This document shows positions 10,930 through 21,188 of a DNA stretch of 64,000 nucleotides, in pieces. The notes below the pieces were generated by a model that did no database searches, was not told the DNA's origin, and saw only the letters and a list, made by a program, of their open reading frames with translations. Position 1 is the stretch's first letter. Each line of letters opens with the position of its first letter. Location: positions 16,953,001 to 17,017,000 of the forward strand of contig OX485807.1 in the NCBI GenBank assembly GCA_950295325.1. The letters run 5' to 3'. The translations under genes were made by a program, and so were the position numbers. Origin of the DNA: Polytrichum commune. Its lineage: Eukaryota; Streptophyta; Polytrichopsida; Polytrichales; Polytrichaceae.

Positions 10930-11733
10930 GGCCGATACTGAGACTAAGTAATATGTCATTCGTTCTTGGTGGTTGTCATCTGGAGTTGTCATAGAGGAAG
11001 ACATCCTCGATCTTTCAGAGTGGTTGGGATTTTGGCATTTTCCATTACAGACAATGGGGTGGTCACATGTTACTTGTAAGTGCATAGTAATCTACATTAT
11101 TCAATGTCATTGAGCTTTTGTTGATTCATTTTAATTCTAACATATCTATAACTCATTTTTCCTAACCCTATATTTGTGTGTGGTTCATAGGATATGACAA
11201 TTGAAGAACGTGTAGAAATGCCAACCTGCAATCTTGCAAAAACAATACACAACAAATAGCTCCAACAGTCCCGCAACAAGATGAAGCAGCAGTGGATGAC
11301 ATGATTTGTGCCTCCATGTAAATTATAAATTATCGGGCATGGCTGAAAGGGGGATTAAATGGTAAAGGCCCGGATTATGCGTCCTTGAAATTCAAAGCAG
11401 CTGCTAGGTGTGGGGATCCAAAAATATTGGCTGATGCTATGAAATCTTACCCAGGGGTAGAAGACGCCAACACCAGAGATTGTGCATTGGAAGGGTCCGA
11501 GCTATTTGGATCCACCAAACAAAAACTCAACCAACCACCCGGTGCTGATTGCAACTCTCATCGACCAGACAAAGTGAATTATTCCAATCCTTGTCCTAAC
11601 ACCCGGGCAACTCGCCAATGCATAGAAAAATCGTTGACTTTTGCAGAGCATGATGTGGTTCGTACTACATCTGTGTTAGAGGCTCAATGTATAGTTTCTA
11701 ATTGGCACATTGCAAGATTACCACCCAACTCAG
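10930..11733 (+). pseudogene. 5' part of an old SWIM-zinc-finger element, interrupted by a gypsy insertion
   Basis: Coding-like frames run along the plus strand. One segment (about 11220-11311) ends DDMICASM before a TAA at 11312-11314, then resumes in the same frame as IINYRAWLKGGLNGKGPDY and on to IARLPPNS at 11733. From about 11538 it is clearly homologous to 48420 onward (HRPDKVNYS, NWHIARLPPNS). The homology continues at 23438-23519 after the inserted gypsy element, which shows they were once contiguous. The related copy at 48.4 kb leads into a SWIM-type CTC...YCKH finger, so the family is probably a DNA-transposon or transposon-derived protein; the exact class is unresolved. In-frame stops show it is not functional. 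Confidence 0.6.
11729..11733. repeat. target-site duplication CTCAG (left)
   Basis: Five bases immediately left of the 5' LTR, repeated at 23433-23437. The uninterrupted relative near 48610 reads CAACTCAGCTAAAC, which confirms the empty site. Confidence 0.95.
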
Positions 11734-12434
11734 TGTGAGCCCAAAAGGGTGCCCACATTTAGTCTTAGACCCTTGAAACGTTAGTTGATGCACTTTGAAG
11801 TAGCATGTTACTTCACAAAAATATAAAAAGAGTGAAATGTTAGTCTTAGAAGTACCATGTTGTAAGAGGCTAGGATGTGAGTTGTTATTGTGTTTTTACC
11901 TTCGGAAGGATTTGAGTGAATGAGGATAGGTAAGGAGAACTTGGATTGAGTAGTTAGTGAGTAGGCTAGTACAAATGGATGGAGACAACCAAAGTGACTC
12001 AAGAGGCAAGTGCATTCGAATTGGGATGAATGGAGGATCACATGGAGCGCACAAGTGGACCACCTCATCATGGCCACTTAATGGGGAAGGCCCAAGGAAG
12101 AATGCAAGGTGGAGGATAAGCAAATTCTCAAAGCACCAATCAAATCACGAGTTAAGCATCGTGGTTTGAATTAAGTGGTGAGCGACGATTTGGGAAAGTA
12201 AGGGGAGAAAGTTATGGCGGCGGAAAGCGAAGGAGGCTAAGTTTGGGTTGAAGCATCCCAAGTTTGGTAAAGTGTGGTAGGTAGAAAGCCAAGGCTAGTT
12301 AAATGTTCGAATTAGGATCCTTGTTGATCATTTGAGGGAGGAAGGCTTAGAAGATAGGATTGGCGCCTACTAAGTAGGAGGAAATCTCAAGGGCTTATCG
12401 TGAGCCTTGAGGGTGCTCACCCCCTCAAGCTTAC

Positions 12435-12441
12435 TATATAA
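12435..12441 (+). promoter_or_regulatory. LTR TATA box
   Basis: TATATAA lies about 700 bp into the LTR, followed by a pyrimidine-rich stretch and GTGCTCCAAGG, as expected at the U3/R border. The equivalent in the 3' LTR is 21890-21896. It would drive the genomic transcript. Confidence 0.6.
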
Positions 12442-12950
12442 TCCCTCATTCTTCCCTCACTCATCCTCTCTTTCCTTTGTGCTCCAAGGCACCCCACGAG
12501 TTATAAGTGTGGGTGTGGGAAGCCATATTGGAGCACATGTGTGTGCTTAGTTTTTAGTTTGAGAGCCAAGGCTTGTTAGCCTTGAAGAGGGCTTGACCTC
12601 TTGGTAGAATTAGTGTTGACGTGAAGGATTTTAAAGTTAATTCATGATTCCAATTTGTGGTACTTTAAGTTCATGTTTTGAATACACGTGGTTGCAAGTT
12701 CCATGTTTAAGAGTTGAGCACTTGATGTTGTGATGAGTGCAAAAATATACTTGTGTGGATTAGTTAGTCTTAGTGAAGTTAGGAAATTCTCTCTCCCCCT
12801 CTCCTCTCTAGGATTTTAGGATTTTAGGATTAGAGAAGAATTGTGTGATTAAAAAGGGGTTGTTAGTAGAATTAGGGAAATTAGGTAGGAAGATTAGTTA
12901 AGGGCTTGAATAATTAGTGAGGTAGTTGGGGATTACAATTACAAAGTTGT

Positions 12951-13283
12951 GGGTTTATGAAGGAGCTGGGTTTATGAAGGAGCTGGGTTTGTTTAGTTAG
13001 AAAGTAAAGAGCTGGGTTTATGAAGGAGCTGGGTTTGTCTAGTTAGAAAGTAAAGAGCTGGGTTTATGAAGGACCTGAGTTTGTTTAGTTAGAAGCTAAG
13101 GAGCTGGGTTTATGAAGGAGCTGGGTTTATGAAGGAGCTGGGTTTATGAAGGAGCTGGGTTTATGAAGGAGCTGGGTTTGTTTAGTTAGAAGCTAAGAAG
13201 CTGGGTTTATGAAGGAGCTAGGTTTATGAAGGAGCTAGGTTTATGTAATTAGAAAGTAAAGAGATGGGTTCATGAAGGAGCTT
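12951..13283 (+). repeat. 17-bp minisatellite inside the LTR
   Basis: Tandem GGGTTTATGAAGGAGCT units broken by GTTTAGTTAGAAAGTAAAG-type spacers. It is identical in the 3' LTR (22406-22738). The related solo LTR at 57925-59639 carries a different minisatellite at the matching position. Confidence 0.9.
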
Positions 13284-13977
13284 AGTAGATAGCCTACCTA
13301 ATTAGCTCATAGACAAGTAGTTAGTTACATTATGCTAGTTAGTGTTATGGTGGCTTTCACAAGTAAATGTATTTGAGATTGACTATAGAGAATAGTGTTT
13401 TTTTTTACACTTGCATCCTCTCTTTAAAAATAAACCACGTGCACAAATTAATGGAGAATGTGGAGCACTCTCGCGATGGCAAGACAAAGGAAGCAAAGAC
13501 CAAAGGTGCGAGGGAGAGATTGACATAAGTCACATAAGTATTTCTTAATACTTAAAGGCTTATGTACGGTATGGAGACACCAAGTGAGACCTCTTATAGT
13601 AGCGATACGGAATACACAAGTGATAGTTCAAGTGGTAGTATAGAGTCAACGGCACGGACTCCATTTAGGAGAGGGATATCCTTAAGGGCTTGTGTAGCTA
13701 AAGCGGCCGGATGGACGTTAGAAGCAAACAAAGACAAAATAGCACCCGAGCATAAGGAGGTTAAAATAACATAGTTAACTTGTGCATTCTCCACATACGT
13801 ATTGAAATTGTACATTGAGTTGTTAAAAGTGAAATTCCAGTTAAATCCAAGACCACTTGAAGGGTGAACCTTGCACTATGGACTCATCCAAGTCCAAATC
13901 CAATACCGCGGAGGAATGTGAGCCCAAACCCACTACTCGGACTACGGACGCTTAAGGGTGGGGGGTTTGGCCTCACA

Positions 13978-14000
13978 TAATTGGTGCGTCCGCCGGGAGC
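13978..14000 (+). promoter_or_regulatory. putative primer-binding site
   Basis: TAATTGGTGCGTCCGCCGGG directly follows the 5' LTR. The TGGYGC...GCCGGG pattern resembles primer-binding sites of plant gypsy elements that use a tRNA 3' end, but the match to any one tRNA that I can judge is imperfect. Confidence 0.5.
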
Positions 14001-14886
14001 GAAGCGGAAGGTAGTTACAAGACTTGGAGGCGACTAGGAGACTTGGAGGCAACTAGGAAAAATTGGAGACACAAACTTGAGAGAAGGGAAGGAGCACCCG
14101 AAACTCGGTAAGTATTCTCTCTTTGGGTTACATTTGAATTCATTGTATTTCAACTATTCCTTGGAATGAATTGCATTGTCAATTACGCAAATTCATTTTT
14201 GAGGAAGGAGCGCGGCGAAGGTACGTCCTCAACCTTTTTGGGGATTTGCTAAGAACTTAAAAGGAACCTATAACCGAGTAGCTCATTAAAACATTAGAGG
14301 GTAAATTCACCTTAGGACATTGAACTTTGACACTCACCTCGGGGTGAGTCTCAAAGTTTTGGGAGTTGTCATTTCATGCTCTAGATTAAATTAATATTTC
14401 ACAAAGTTTATGGTGTTGTTACATTGAGTCACGATTGAGGGGAGTGCTAACTCACAGGGGGATGCGATTGCTCAAGGTATGTTTATTTCTTCAAAGTGAA
14501 CTCATTAACTAATTAAGGAATGCCTTTTGTACTCGTGATTGTTGTTATCCGTTGTAGAGGGTAATTCCCGAATTGTGGATGGTGTGAGAAGTTGAAGGGT
14601 GAAGCCTCGACTTTTAACATAATCTACTCGGAAGGTCACCCCCTCACAATCGGTATTGTGGTGAGTGTTAATTTGCGGGAAGGTGCGGAGGTGATGCTCC
14701 GACTTAACCAAAAAATTAACATGAACATGCCTATCCCCTATTGGGATTCTTTCACCTAAGTGGGCTTGCAGGTTCTTTTCCTCACCTCCTAAAAAAATTA
14801 TAACCACACCAAGACAAGTGAAAATATTAAGAGGGGAATTGCTAGGATTATGTGTGGTCAAGTGAGGGTCGATCGATTCTTATGGA
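14001..14886 (+). other. gypsy leader (5' untranslated)
   Basis: About 890 bp between the primer-binding site and the gag start, without a coding frame on the plus strand. It would hold the packaging signal of the element transcript. Confidence 0.5.
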
Positions 14887-17800
14887 ATGCAAGGTAGGAC
14901 TCGCTCACAAAAACCAAGTTTGATAGTAGGACTAGAGAAATCTACTCGAAAGAGGCGGTCCTCTAAAATCAGTGATAGATTAGAACAAGATAATGTTAGA
15001 ATAGAGAGTTGTTTGAACGTCGAACCTAGGACTAGGTCAATTCTAGACACCTTAGAACTTGGAGCTCAACTTGAAGAGGAGATCACTCCCTCCAAATTGA
15101 GTGGTGAAACTTCTTCGGAAAATTACACACTTAGAGAAGAATTCCCGGTAGAAGTTGATAGGGGATTGTTGAATAGTTCACCGGTCACCATGGCCGAGGA
15201 ACGGGGGATGGATCCACCACCCATACCCCCAATTCCGCCCATACCTCCTATACCTCCAATAGACCCATTGGTTAGGCCAAGAGGCCTACCAATTGTGGTT
15301 CCACAAAATTTAGCGGCGATGGATATGCCATCTCATCTCCCTAAATTTTATGGGACCAAGGATGAGGACCCCTCTCGGCACATGGAACGGTATATCGAAC
15401 GGTTGGCTAGCTTCCTCATAACCGACCCGGGTTATTGGTTAGTGTGGTTTCCTACCACTCTAGAGGGGGAAGCCTATGAATGGTATCGGGATCATGCCGA
15501 GGGACATTTTAGGGGATGGGAACAATTACAAAGGGAGTTTCTTAACGAATTTAGGCCGGAAGTGGGTCAAAGTACCGCATTAAGGGCATTGTCGTCATTG
15601 AAGCAAGGAAGGGAGGAAGAAATTTCGGCTTACATTAAGAGGTTTGATTTAGTGTGCACTAGATTCGTGGGTACCATGCTCAACGACGACACGCTAAAGC
15701 AATTTTTCATTCAAGGGTTTTTTAAGTCCGGAACTATTAGGGGTGTTCTAGAAAGGAATCCCTTGACCTTGGCGGATGCCAAGCGTGCGGCTAGAGATAT
15801 TGAAAACTTGGATAAAGATCACGAAAGGCTATGGAGAAGGGAGGATGAATTGATCCCACAATTCATCCCCATACGCCCTAGGGTGGTAGCGGTAGAACCC
15901 GCTAAGTATGAGAACCAAATTCCATATGCCATTGTGGACACCGGTCCCCGACCTTTAGCGGTTAGGGAACCGGCACCTCTTTTGGCACTACCGGCCCCTA
16001 GAACGGATCCACACTTGGAGGAGGTTGAGAGAAGACTAGGTGCTAGCCAACTAGGATTCCAAGAGGCTATGATAAAACAAATGCAAAGCCTCACGGATCA
16101 AATGTCATTAATGATCCGGAGTCAACAACCGGGGCCTCCACCCCCGGTTGAGTCGGGTAGGCATTCTTCCGGATTATGGTGTGTCCAATGTGGCCAACCG
16201 GGCCACACGCGTCAATTTTGTAGAAGTGGACAAAACCGTGACGAAAGAGGAAACGGTAACCCACCTCAACAAAATCAACGAGGTCAAGCGCCACCTCACT
16301 ATGGAAATGGAAGCAATAGAGGACCACAACCTAGAGGGCAAGGTGGCCAAAATTTAGAGAAGAAGGAATTTCATCCCTTTTGTGGAAGGTGGCACGCTCA
16401 AGGACAATGTTGGTCCGAAGGTCAAGAGTTTAATTGTAGCAATTGTGGAGGAAGTCATCCCTCGGATACGTGTCGCCAACCGGACAAAATAATTAATGTC
16501 CCTTACCCGGTGGCTAATCCACAACAACAAGCAAGGGATAATATGCGAGGTGCTAGGCCACAAGGAGTACCGGCCAATGAACTTAGGCCACCTAACTTAT
16601 ACTATGACCATAGTAATGCTAGGCAAACTTTTCATCCACCGGCGGGCTTGCAAACTACAACCGGTTACATTCCAATACAAAATAGACAAGGAGTTCCACC
16701 TAATGGTAGTAACGGGAGACAAGCGCCTCCAACGGATCCGGGACCATCTAACTCCCAAGATGTTAGGTTCATGGATGGAGTGTTGGAGGCCACATGTGAT
16801 GACATGCTTCCTCTCCCAACAAGAATTGGAGAGGAGCAAAGTCAATGGCCTCCTCACACCAATGCTATTACATATGAGTTAGTGAAGGGTAAGGGTGTGG
16901 TTGAAGAAGCACCTGCACTAGCGGTAACTACTAGGGCTAGAAGAGGGGATGCCCCGTTGGAGGTAGGAATAGGAGAGCAAGGAAATTACTCTTCGGATGA
17001 AGAGATTAATCTCTCCGAGTTGGATAGGGTAGCTAGAAGAGCTACTAAGGATGTGGAGAGGGAAAATATAATTTTACAAGATAGGGAGAGGACTAATGCG
17101 GTACATGACTTGGATAATAGCGATGTGGGTGAATGGGAAGGACCGGGGGTTCCCGTAGACGAATTCGACGTAGTGGGTAATTCTAAGGTGGAAAGATCTA
17201 CCGGGTACGACTTGTGGGCGGACCTTAGTACACTCAAGGCGGATATTACTTTCGGCCAACTATTGGAAATTTCACCCACGGCAAGGAAAACATTAAAGGA
17301 GGGAATGCCGGTACACAAGAGGATGAGGAAGGTGAAAGCTAAAATAGCCGCTAGGATCCAATCACAAGGTGGAAGACACGTGAAAGCTATAGAAATAGAA
17401 GTTGTTATAGTAGATAAGGTGGTTCCTAATGTGCTAGTCGACGGAGGGAGTAGTCTAAATATACTACCGGAGGATACTATGAAAAAATTGGGACTTGGAC
17501 TCACGGGGCCTTCACCTTTGGTCATAAATATGGCAAATCAAAGTTCGACTACGCCTTTGGGGATGATCAAGGATTGTAGAATGACTACGGGAGGTGAGGA
17601 GTACTTGGTCACCTTCCATGTCATTAAAATGCACTCCAACAAGGACACCTTCCCCATTTTGCTAGGTAGGCCTTGGTTGCGGATGGCGAATGCTATGGTC
17701 AATTGGGGTGGACCTAAACCATCCATCACTTATGGTCCGGAGGGTAATAGGGTCATAGTGTCCATTGGTTCATTAGAAGGATGGATGAAGAAGGAGATGT

Positions 17801-20688
17801 ATTTGCCATTGGAGAAGGAAATTGATGACTTAAACGAGAATGAGATTGGCAAGGCATTGGTGGGAGTCGTCCATCCCGAAGGTCAAAGGGTTGTTATAGA
17901 TTCGGGCTCGGGAAGTCTAGGTCCTAATTTTTACAATTATGGGGATAATGGGGATTATGCCCAATGGCTAAGGGAGTACCCCGAGTCCGAGGTTGATGTA
18001 ATGGTTACATTTCACCAAGTAGGCTTAGGGAGTGAATTTCCTAGTGTTAGTTTAGGAGAGGGCTCATTGTTGGAGCCATGTGAGGTGCTCACCGAGGAAG
18101 AGTGGGTTAGCGGTGGGTTAACACCTTGGGTAGATGACGTGGAAGAGGGTGAGGTTAGTTTAATTCATGTAGATGGGACTCAAGAGGAGGATGTGATTAT
18201 TGAGTCATCGAAATTGGAGGAGCCTTTACATTTCAAGACCACGTCTACGGGGATAGTTGTAGGTCAAGATGTGAAAGATTACCCCAATGTGCCTTCCGAT
18301 TGGTATCGGAACAAAGAGGAACAAGCACATGTGTCGGAAGCGGATTGGCGGTACGTGGATGTGAAATTAAAGAATGGAAAAACCCGACAAATGAAGATGG
18401 GCTCCAAATTGGGGGAGAAAGAGGTTAGGGAGTATAGCAATTTGGTGGATGAGTTTAGTGATACTTTTGCATGGTCCTACGATGAGCTTAAGGGAATTCC
18501 TAGGGAAATGGTAGAGCACCGGATTCCTTTAATTCCGGGGGCGAGGCCAATTAGACAAAAGGAGAGGAGGATGAATCCTCAATTGCAATTGTTGGTGAAA
18601 GCGGAATTGGAAAGGTTATTGAAGGCCGGGTTTATCAAGCCGGTGGAAATCACGGATTGGGTTTCTCCTATGGTCTTAGTAAAGAAAAAAAATGGGAAAT
18701 TAAGGGTTTGTGTCGACTATAGGAAATTGAATTCGTGCACACAAAAGGATCACTTCCCCTTACCTTTTATCACCTTGTTGCTTGAGGAGGTTGGAGGTCA
18801 TTCGCGATATACCTTTATGGATGGGTATGCGGGTTATAATCAAATTTCCATAGCCCTCCAAGATATCCATAAAACGGCTTTTACTACACCTTGGGGTACT
18901 TTTGTGTGGGTAGTGATGCCATTTGGGTTATGTAATGCCCCGGCTACTTTCCAACGATTAGTAATGTATATCTTCACCGACTTGTTGTTCAAATCCATGA
19001 CCGTCTTTGTGGACGATTTTAGCACACAAAGTAATGTGGATGATCACCTACATTGTGTTAGGGAGGCATTGGTTAGGTGTAGGAAGATGAGGTTAGCATT
19101 GAACCCGGATAAGACATTTTTGGGAGTGAATAAGGGAGTGTTGTTGGGTTATGTTGTTAGTGAGAAAGGTAGAGAACCCGATCCGGATAAGATTGCGGCC
19201 ATAAGCGACTTGGCAACTCCAACCAATTCCAAGGGGATCTCTAAGTTGTTAGGACATGTGGGATGGTACCGGGAACTTATTCCTAATTTTTCAAAGATAG
19301 CGGTGCCCATTACCCATTTGCTAAAAAAGGATGTCAAATTCGAGTGGACGGATGCTTGTCAAAAAGCCTTTGAGGAATTACGGGATAGGTTGAGCACCTA
19401 TCCGGTGTTGATACCACCCAATTGGGGTAAACCTTTTCACGTCTATTGTGATGCTAGTAATGTGGCAATAGGGAGTGCGCTTTGTCAAGCAACGGGAGAA
19501 AAAGAGAAGGATCAACCTATAGCTTATGCGAGTAAGCAATTGACCCCCGCCGAAAGAAACTACTCTACAACGGAGAGGGAGTGCCTAGCCATGGTGTTTT
19601 CCGTTAAAAAGTTTAGGCATTACCTCATGTGCAACCCGGTTGTATTTTTTGTTGACCACATGGCTATCAAGTATCTAATTAACAAGGCGGAGTTAAGTGG
19701 TAGGTTAGCTAGGTGGGTTTTGTTATTAGAAGAATTCGACTACACGGTGGAATATAAACCGGGTCGTATGCATTTACAAGCGGACCACTTGTCTAGGTTG
19801 TCGGAGGAGATAGGAAAAAATCCGGTAAATGATATGTTAGTAGATGATAGCCTCTTTGTGGTCACTTCTACACCGGAGTGGTATGCGGGCATAGTGGAAT
19901 TTCTAACAACCCACAAGTTGCCCAAAGAGTGGACAAAAGAAGAGAGAAGGAAGGTGAGGGTAAATAGTAGGCAATTTGTTGTAGTGGGCCATAGGTTGTT
20001 TAGAAGGGGGTCCGATGGTATTTTACGACGATGCGTGTCAAAAACGGAGGTTGAAGCGATTTTAATCGCTTGCCACGATAGCGCTTGCGGCGGTCACTTC
20101 TCGGGTCAACTCACCGGGCAAAAAATACTTAGAGCGGGCTACTTTTGGCCTACACTATTTAAGGACGCCCATGACTATGTAAGGAAATGCGACGCTTGCC
20201 AACGGTATGCCCGAGACGACCTTAGAATGGAGATGCCTTTACATGTATCATTACCCTTAATTCCTTTCGAAAAATGGGGCATCGACTATGTGGGTGAGGT
20301 CCATCCCCAATCTTCAAAAGGAATGAAATATATTGTGGTGGCAACCGAGTACCTCACCAAGTGGGCGGAAGCCAAAGCGGTGAAGACCGACACGGCGGAA
20401 CACGCGGCAACATTTATGTACGAAAACATAATTTCGCGGTTCGGGGTGCCGAAGATCCTAGTAAGCGATAGGGGTACTCACTTTTTGAATGACTTGATTC
20501 GAGAGATGACAGAGAAATTTAAAATTGATCACCGGAAGACTACTCCCTACCACCCACAAACCAATGGACAAACGGAAAGGGTTAACGGAATTTTTGGTGA
20601 GTATACTACGCAAGACGGTTATAGACTCGAAGCGGGATTGGGATACGAAACTAACGGCGGCACTTTGGGCATACCGTACAACCTATAA
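14887..20688 (+). CDS. gag-pol polyprotein of the young gypsy element
   Basis: A single frame of 1933 codons. Pro-rich (PPIPPIPPIPP) near residues 112-125; retrotransposon gag domain about 145-305 (FLNEF, SLKQGREE); zinc knuckle CVQCGQPGHTRQFC near 431, followed by further Cys/His clusters near 500-530; aspartic protease VLVDGGSSLNIL near 848, with DGG rather than the usual D(S/T)G; reverse transcriptase about 1257-1420 with the catalytic VFVDD at about 1373-1377; RNase H from VYCDAS near 1518; integrase HHCC near 1728-1770, with D in GIDYVG, D in SDRG and E in QTERVN. After QTERVNG the frame breaks at a TTTTT run (20591-20595). The true C-terminus continues in the next frame to 21127, so the last 30 residues here are spurious. 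Host factors and product processing cannot be seen. Confidence 0.93.
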   Translation: MQGRTRSQKPSLIVGLEKSTRKRRSSKISDRLEQDNVRIESCLNVEPRTRSILDTLELGAQLEEEITPSKLSGETSSENYTLREEFPVEVDRGLLNSSPVTMAEERGMDPPPIPPIPPIPPIPPIDPLVRPRGLPIVVPQNLAAMDMPSHLPKFYGTKDEDPSRHMERYIERLASFLITDPGYWLVWFPTTLEGEAYEWYRDHAEGHFRGWEQLQREFLNEFRPEVGQSTALRALSSLKQGREEEISAYIKRFDLVCTRFVGTMLNDDTLKQFFIQGFFKSGTIRGVLERNPLTLADAKRAARDIENLDKDHERLWRREDELIPQFIPIRPRVVAVEPAKYENQIPYAIVDTGPRPLAVREPAPLLALPAPRTDPHLEEVERRLGASQLGFQEAMIKQMQSLTDQMSLMIRSQQPGPPPPVESGRHSSGLWCVQCGQPGHTRQFCRSGQNRDERGNGNPPQQNQRGQAPPHYGNGSNRGPQPRGQGGQNLEKKEFHPFCGRWHAQGQCWSEGQEFNCSNCGGSHPSDTCRQPDKIINVPYPVANPQQQARDNMRGARPQGVPANELRPPNLYYDHSNARQTFHPPAGLQTTTGYIPIQNRQGVPPNGSNGRQAPPTDPGPSNSQDVRFMDGVLEATCDDMLPLPTRIGEEQSQWPPHTNAITYELVKGKGVVEEAPALAVTTRARRGDAPLEVGIGEQGNYSSDEEINLSELDRVARRATKDVERENIILQDRERTNAVHDLDNSDVGEWEGPGVPVDEFDVVGNSKVERSTGYDLWADLSTLKADITFGQLLEISPTARKTLKEGMPVHKRMRKVKAKIAARIQSQGGRHVKAIEIEVVIVDKVVPNVLVDGGSSLNILPEDTMKKLGLGLTGPSPLVINMANQSSTTPLGMIKDCRMTTGGEEYLVTFHVIKMHSNKDTFPILLGRPWLRMANAMVNWGGPKPSITYGPEGNRVIVSIGSLEGWMKKEMYLPLEKEIDDLNENEIGKALVGVVHPEGQRVVIDSGSGSLGPNFYNYGDNGDYAQWLREYPESEVDVMVTFHQVGLGSEFPSVSLGEGSLLEPCEVLTEEEWVSGGLTPWVDDVEEGEVSLIHVDGTQEEDVIIESSKLEEPLHFKTTSTGIVVGQDVKDYPNVPSDWYRNKEEQAHVSEADWRYVDVKLKNGKTRQMKMGSKLGEKEVREYSNLVDEFSDTFAWSYDELKGIPREMVEHRIPLIPGARPIRQKERRMNPQLQLLVKAELERLLKAGFIKPVEITDWVSPMVLVKKKNGKLRVCVDYRKLNSCTQKDHFPLPFITLLLEEVGGHSRYTFMDGYAGYNQISIALQDIHKTAFTTPWGTFVWVVMPFGLCNAPATFQRLVMYIFTDLLFKSMTVFVDDFSTQSNVDDHLHCVREALVRCRKMRLALNPDKTFLGVNKGVLLGYVVSEKGREPDPDKIAAISDLATPTNSKGISKLLGHVGWYRELIPNFSKIAVPITHLLKKDVKFEWTDACQKAFEELRDRLSTYPVLIPPNWGKPFHVYCDASNVAIGSALCQATGEKEKDQPIAYASKQLTPAERNYSTTERECLAMVFSVKKFRHYLMCNPVVFFVDHMAIKYLINKAELSGRLARWVLLLEEFDYTVEYKPGRMHLQADHLSRLSEEIGKNPVNDMLVDDSLFVVTSTPEWYAGIVEFLTTHKLPKEWTKEERRKVRVNSRQFVVVGHRLFRRGSDGILRRCVSKTEVEAILIACHDSACGGHFSGQLTGQKILRAGYFWPTLFKDAHDYVRKCDACQRYARDDLRMEMPLHVSLPLIPFEKWGIDYVGEVHPQSSKGMKYIVVATEYLTKWAEAKAVKTDTAEHAATFMYENIISRFGVPKILVSDRGTHFLNDLIREMTEKFKIDHRKTTPYHPQTNGQTERVNGIFGEYTTQDGYRLEAGLGYETNGGTLGIPYNL

Positions 20689-21127
20689 GGTAACTACGCG
20701 TGCTACACCATTTTCCTTAGTCTATGGTCTTGAAGCGACACTACCAATCGAATATGAAGTCGAGTCACTTAGGGTGGCCGTGAGTACGAGACTTACCGAA
20801 AGTCAATCCTTACGAAATCGACTAACCGATTTGGAAGCACTTGACGAAGGGAGGAGAATGGCGGCTCAACATATTGAGGCAATCCAAAGAAGGAGAAAGA
20901 TTACTTTCGACAAACGACATAAGAGAAGGGCCCTAACACCGGGAATGATGGTCATGATTCAAGACGCACGAAAGCTTGAATTTCCGGCGAAATTCAATGC
21001 GGTATGGTTAGGACCTTACCTTGTCTATGAGGTCTTTCCTAATAATTCAATTCAATTGGAAACATTGAATGGTGAGCTCTTTCCTACCCGTACATCGGGA
21101 AGTAGATGTAAGGAGTACCGAGCTTGA
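20588..21127 (+). CDS. integrase C-terminal part, shifted frame
   Basis: Continuation of the integrase in the +1-shifted frame: FLVSILRKTV, then the ALWAYRTTYK and TPFSLVYG segments typical of the gypsy integrase catalytic-core end, then a GPY/F-type module (VWLGPYLVYEVFPNN) and a short tail ending RCKEYRA. No chromodomain follows. The one-base shift lies in a five-T run, so it may be an inactivating indel in a very young copy or a sequencing error. Confidence 0.85.
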   Translation, partial: EFLVSILRKTVIDSKRDWDTKLTAALWAYRTTYKVTTRATPFSLVYGLEATLPIEYEVESLRVAVSTRLTESQSLRNRLTDLEALDEGRRMAAQHIEAIQRRRKITFDKRHKRRALTPGMMVMIQDARKLEFPAKFNAVWLGPYLVYEVFPNNSIQLETLNGELFPTRTSGSRCKEYRA

Positions 21128-21188
21128 CTAGGCAACTTACCCTTGGAGCAAGAGATGTTTGGATTCATCCCCCGATGGTCGCCAATTA
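21128..21188 (+). other. 3' end of internal region, no polypurine tract seen
   Basis: The bases before the 3' LTR read GGATTCATCCCCCGATGGTC then GCCAATTA, which is pyrimidine-rich. The nearest purine run is GGAGCAAGAGA at about 21145, more than 30 bp away. The last nine bases (CGCCAATTA) mirror the first nine after the 5' LTR (TAATTGGTG) with one mismatch. Confidence 0.7.

Larger units (their letters stand above)
11734..13977 (+). repeat. 5' LTR (2244 bp)
   Basis: Bounded by TGTGAGCCC and GGCCTCACA. It contains a TATATAA box at 12435-12441, CT-rich sequence just after it, a 17-bp minisatellite at 12951-13283 and the family-conserved GGACTACGGACGCTTAAG near the 3' end. Short open frames inside it occur identically in the other LTR and are not genes. 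Confidence 0.97.

Noticed and set aside
11957..13774. Small open frames inside the 5' LTR (for example at 11957 and 13562)
   Set aside because: Identical frames recur in the 3' LTR because the LTRs are copies; no coding evidence.
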